Source of the DNA: an uncultured Acidovorax sp.
Lineage (GTDB): Bacteria; Pseudomonadota; Gammaproteobacteria; Burkholderiales; Burkholderiaceae_C
Reading direction: 5' to 3'
Assembly: GCA_913774955.1 (NCBI GenBank)
Contig: CAJYKV010000027.1
Location: 248,001-312,000 of the forward strand
Length of the DNA stretch: 64,000 nt
Within the stretch, counting starts at the first letter, position 1. Each line of letters opens with the position of its first letter. The position numbers and the translations under genes were made by a program. The notes under the pieces were generated by a model. It was not told the origin of the DNA, made no database searches, and saw nothing but the letters and a program-made list of their open reading frames with translations. This document shows, piece after piece, positions 60,863-64,000 of this stretch.

Positions 60863-62593
60863 ATGAACTCCCGCCACCACCGCCCCCGCCTGCGCGACCT
60901 GATCCTGCCCTACTGGACCTCGCGCGAAAGCTGGCGCGGCTGGGTCCTGCTCACCGTCCGCCTGGTGCTCATGTTCACCAGCGTGTACGTCGCCATCTGG
61001 GCCAACCGGCTGTCGGGCGAGGTGGTGGACTCGATGGTGAAGCGGGACTGGGACGGTATCTGGCGCAGCCTGGGCCTGTCGTGGATCGCCGGCATGCTGG
61101 CGATGCTGGTGTCGATGGTGCTGCTCTTCGCCATCACGGAACTGCAGCAGTACGAATGGCGCACCTCCATGACGCACTGGTTCCTGAACGCCTGGACCCG
61201 CCGCCGCACGTACTACGCCATCGAACGGGATGGGCGCCTGGACAACGCGGACCAGCGCATCTCGCAGGACATCCCCCGGTTCATCGAGCTGACGCTGCAG
61301 CTGTTCCTCAACCCGATCCATGTGGTGGTGTCGGCCGCTTCGTTCACCGTCGTCCTCTGGAACCTGTCCGGCACGCTGCGCTTCACGCTGGGGGGTACGG
61401 ATTTCGCCATTCCGGGCTACATGGTCTACCTGGTGTACGCGTATTCGGCGGGCGCGCTGCTGGTCTCGCACATCACCGGCCGTCCGCTCATCTACCTGTT
61501 CAACCGCCGCCAGACGGTGGAGGCCGATTTCCGCTACCGCGGCATGCAGCTGCGTGAGAACGCCGAGCAGATCGCCTTCTATGACGGCGGCCCGCAGGAG
61601 AAGCAGCGGCTGGACGCATCGTTCGAGGAGGTGCGTGCCAACTGGCGCGACATCATCGTGCGCAACGCCAAACTGATCCTGGCGCGCGAAACCTACACGC
61701 ACACCTTCTCGACCCAGCTGCTGCCCACGGCGGCGGCGCTGCCGCGCTATCTCTCGGGCGCCATCACCATGGGCGACGTGACGCGCGTGGGCGGCGCCTT
61801 CGTCGCCGTCAGCAGCAGCCTGGCCTTCTTCAGCCACGCCTACGTCACCTTCACCGAATGGTGCGCGCTCGGCAACCGGCTGCGCGATCTGATGGGCGCC
61901 ATGCAGGAGGCCCACGAACACGCCTCCGGCATCCAGGTGGAGAAGACCGCGGACGCAGCCGTCGCGGCGCAGGACCTTGCGCTCTGCAAGCCCGACGGCG
62001 GACCGCTCGCCGCGATCTCCGCGCTGCGCATGCGCCAGGGCGAGCGCTGGCTGCTGCGCGGCGCCTCGGGCGCGGGCAAGAGCACGCTGCTGCGCGCCCT
62101 GGCCGGCATCTGGCCCTATGGCCAGGGCGCCGTCCGGCATCCGGACTGCGGGCGGATGATGTTCCTGCCGCAGCGCAGCTACATCCCGCAGGGCACGCTC
62201 AAGGCCGCTCTGTGCTACCCCGGGCGGCCCGAGGATTTCGACGACGCCCGCGTGCGCCAGGTGCTGCAGGAAGTGCGGCTGCCGGCGCTGGCCGACCGGC
62301 TGCACGACAGCGACCGCTGGCAGCAGAAGCTCTCGGGCGGCGAACAGCAGCGGCTGGCGATCTGCCGTGCGCTGCTGCACTGGCCCGATTACCTCTTCCT
62401 GGACGAGGCGACCAGCGCGCTCGATCCGGACACCGAGCGGGCGCTCTACCAGGCCCTGGTGCATGCGCTGCCGGAAAGCACCCTGGTCAGCGTGGCGCAC
62501 CGCGAATCGCTTGTCGCCTACCACGACCACGTGCTCGACCTGACGCCGCAGCACGGCCAAGCCACGGGCCCGGGCAGCAGCGGCTCCACATGA
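60863..62593 (+). CDS. ABC transporter, fused membrane and ATPase domains (SbmA/ABCD-like)
   Basis: A 576-residue half-transporter. The N-terminal 330 residues are the SbmA/BacA-type membrane domain (about six spans; WRTSMTHWFLNAWTRRRTYY, NADQRISQDIPRFIE, EADFRYRGMQLRENAEQIAFY). The ATPase domain follows: Walker A GASGAGKST near 400, signature LSGGEQQR near 490, Walker B YLFLDEATSALD near 510 and a switch His in VSVAHR. The E-A-D-F-R-Y-R segment is typical of SbmA, BacA and YddA/BclA relatives, which move peptides across the inner membrane. It starts 57 bases after the receptor, in the same direction. Confidence 0.92.
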   Translation: MNSRHHRPRLRDLILPYWTSRESWRGWVLLTVRLVLMFTSVYVAIWANRLSGEVVDSMVKRDWDGIWRSLGLSWIAGMLAMLVSMVLLFAITELQQYEWRTSMTHWFLNAWTRRRTYYAIERDGRLDNADQRISQDIPRFIELTLQLFLNPIHVVVSAASFTVVLWNLSGTLRFTLGGTDFAIPGYMVYLVYAYSAGALLVSHITGRPLIYLFNRRQTVEADFRYRGMQLRENAEQIAFYDGGPQEKQRLDASFEEVRANWRDIIVRNAKLILARETYTHTFSTQLLPTAAALPRYLSGAITMGDVTRVGGAFVAVSSSLAFFSHAYVTFTEWCALGNRLRDLMGAMQEAHEHASGIQVEKTADAAVAAQDLALCKPDGGPLAAISALRMRQGERWLLRGASGAGKSTLLRALAGIWPYGQGAVRHPDCGRMMFLPQRSYIPQGTLKAALCYPGRPEDFDDARVRQVLQEVRLPALADRLHDSDRWQQKLSGGEQQRLAICRALLHWPDYLFLDEATSALDPDTERALYQALVHALPESTLVSVAHRESLVAYHDHVLDLTPQHGQATGPGSSGST

Positions 62594-62662
62594 GCTCCGG
62601 CCCCCGCCTGAATCCGCCTGCGTTTTCCCCCTCCACCGACCGATCCCCACCTCTACCGAACC

Positions 62663-62995
62663 ATGCCTTCCAACGTCACCCCCGTCACCGAAGCGACCTT
62701 CGCAGAACAGGTCCTCCAATCCTCCGGCCCCGTCCTGGTGGACTTCTGGGCCGAATGGTGCGCCCCCTGCAAGCAACTGCTGCCGATCCTGGACGACATC
62801 GCCGAGGAGTACGCGGGCGTGGCCCGCATCTGCAAGATCAACGCGGACGACAACCCGGCGCTGGCCCGCCAGTTCCAGGTGCGCGGCCTGCCGACCATGA
62901 TCGTTTTCGTGGACGGCGAGGAAAAAGCCCGCCTCGTGGGCCTGGCCTCCAGGACACGGATCGCCCAGCTCATCGACGACTGCCTGGAGGCCTGA
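62663..62995 (+). CDS. Thioredoxin-like protein
   Basis: A 110-residue thioredoxin fold without a signal peptide, so cytoplasmic. The active site is WCAPC (Cys33, Cys36) rather than the housekeeping WCGPC, which changes the redox potential. The cis-Pro is in RGLPTMIVF. It is encoded between the ABC transporter and the peptidase; the peptidase start lies two bases after its stop. In this context a role in reducing disulfides of an imported peptide is an inference. Confidence 0.93.
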   Translation: MPSNVTPVTEATFAEQVLQSSGPVLVDFWAEWCAPCKQLLPILDDIAEEYAGVARICKINADDNPALARQFQVRGLPTMIVFVDGEEKARLVGLASRTRIAQLIDDCLEA

Positions 62996-62996
62996 G

Positions 62997-64000
62997 ATGG
63001 GAATGCACGCATACCACGGAGACCCGCAACGGCGACAGCAGGTGATCGACCGGCTGTATGGCCTCGAAAGCGCAGGCCGCTGGGAGCACCGGCCCCTGTA
63101 CTGGAACGGCGAGGCCGGCAGCTTCATCGGCACCCTGCTGCAGGGCGACGACCTCGGGCGCTGGGAGGAGGATTTCGGCCTGCCGAAATGGCTCGCCCTG
63201 GCGATCGATTCCATGGTCGCCGCCAACCCGGCGCTGGGCGTGGCCTGGGGCATCCACCTGCTGCAGGGCATTCCGGCCGGCATGCCGATGGACACGGCGG
63301 GCAACCGCAGCCTGCTGGAACTGCTGCAGGGCCGCAGCCATGGGCTGCTCGGCCTGGAGGGGACCGCCGAGCTGGCCGGGGTGCTGGAGGGCGTGGCCGC
63401 GCTGCATGCGGCGCGCCTGGCGGGGCAGGATGTCGAGGGCGCCCGCTGGCGCGCAGCGCGCCGCGCGGCGGTCGCGCAGACCAATGCGCAGCAGCCCGGG
63501 GCGTTCGCGGCGGCCGTGGGATCGTGCATCGAGGCGGCAGCCTGGGACCCGGCGCAGTCCCGCAGTGCCGTGGCCGACACGCTGCGCGGCTGGATCAACG
63601 CACGCATCGCCGCCGCGATGGCCGTCTACCCGTGGGGCAGGGCGGACGACGACGACATGAAGCACTTGCTGGAGACGCTGCACGCGGAAGATCTGGCACG
63701 CCGCGCGCCCGGAGATACCGAGCACACCAACGTCTTCCTTCTGTTGGAGGAAAAGCACCCCGAGAAGGCCCGGCGGCTGAGGACCTATTACCGGTACCAG
63801 AAGAGCCAGTACGCCCGGCAGTGGCGCCAGGCAGCGCTGGTACTGCAGAACGTCCTGCATGCGACCGACGGCTCCGCGCCCGCCGCGCTCATCCCCCGCG
63901 CCCACCTCTTCGCCAACCCGGCGCGTGCCGCCATGGCCATCAGCCCCGACGGGCAGTGGCTGGCCTGGCTGGCCGACGGCGACGGCGTGATGAACATCTG
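62997..64000 (+). CDS. Probable S9-family peptidase with unrecognised N-terminal domain (3' truncated)
   Basis: The frame is open from ATG 62997, which directly follows the thioredoxin stop, to the end of the window with no stop; at least 334 residues. The first 300 residues are helical, Trp- and Ala-rich (for example GEAGSFIGTLLQGDDLGRW, AVYPWGRADDDDMKHLLETL), without a signal peptide or a domain known to me. From about Ser316, ISPDGQWLAWLADGDGVMNI matches the first propeller blade of prolyl-oligopeptidase-type S9 enzymes. The catalytic domain would lie beyond the window, so the call rests on that repeat and the context. A non-peptidase beta-propeller protein is the alternative. Confidence 0.6.
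   Translation, partial: MGMHAYHGDPQRRQQVIDRLYGLESAGRWEHRPLYWNGEAGSFIGTLLQGDDLGRWEEDFGLPKWLALAIDSMVAANPALGVAWGIHLLQGIPAGMPMDTAGNRSLLELLQGRSHGLLGLEGTAELAGVLEGVAALHAARLAGQDVEGARWRAARRAAVAQTNAQQPGAFAAAVGSCIEAAAWDPAQSRSAVADTLRGWINARIAAAMAVYPWGRADDDDMKHLLETLHAEDLARRAPGDTEHTNVFLLLEEKHPEKARRLRTYYRYQKSQYARQWRQAALVLQNVLHATDGSAPAALIPRAHLFANPARAAMAISPDGQWLAWLADGDGVMNI

Noticed and set aside
56492-63607. A 2371-codon open frame on the minus strand
   Set aside because: Only its last 493 codons (the MocR gene) look like protein. The rest is antisense to the TonB receptor, ABC transporter and thioredoxin, with the low-complexity composition expected of GC-rich shadow frames.

Overview
This 64 kb window is GC-rich, densely coding chromosomal DNA from a betaproteobacterium. 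Gene content (tctCBA with tctDE, a PHB granule phasin, NrdR, MetY, several Comamonadaceae-type intergenic repeats) points to Burkholderiales, family Comamonadaceae, most likely Acidovorax/Paracidovorax. That assignment is inferred from protein style only. No prophage, insertion sequence, CRISPR array or rRNA was seen.

Layout. 1-6947: two hybrid sensor kinases (the first cut by the window edge), then a bacteriophytochrome module made of heme oxygenase (bphO), phytochrome kinase (bphP) and a single-domain response regulator. 7286-19128: a tightly overlapping glycogen/trehalose operon, glgC-glgX-treZ-[malQ::treY fusion]-glgA, that could build glycogen and convert it to trehalose. 19182-20248: a small ORF and an SDR. 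20332-23073: RNase R on the minus strand, divergent from two identical tRNA-Leu(CAG) genes, each with its own terminator. 23375-30433: a DUF349 protein and a large DUF748/AsmA-like envelope protein with an OmpA-like end. 30511-31167: a compact non-coding region holding a probable minus-strand small RNA and a plus-strand folded leader in front of a lytic transglycosylase. 31168-36444: transglycosylase, glyA, nrdR and an EF-hand membrane protein. 36470-44003: aroC, a CBS protein, metY, a hydrolase, a CoA transferase, a HAD phosphatase and ferrochelatase. 44025-46656: PHB granule phasin and hydroxybutyrate-oligomer hydrolase. 46795-50779: a Fur-box-preceded iron-uptake unit (small membrane protein, TonB receptor, PepSY protein). 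50955-56459: a tripartite tricarboxylate transporter with its two-component regulators. 56492-64000: a MocR-type regulator divergent from a TonB receptor, an SbmA/ABCD-like ABC exporter-fold protein, a thioredoxin and the start of a probable S9-family peptidase.

Main observations for follow-up: (1) an apparently undescribed, six-hairpin small RNA at about 30511-30741, with promoter and intrinsic terminator; (2) a riboswitch-like closed multi-branch leader at about 30981-31167; (3) the 57973-64000 cluster, whose parts fit import and cleavage of a peptide natural product; (4) two families of dispersed palindromic repeat that supply the stop codons of the genes they abut.

All calls come from reading the sequence; no database search was run.
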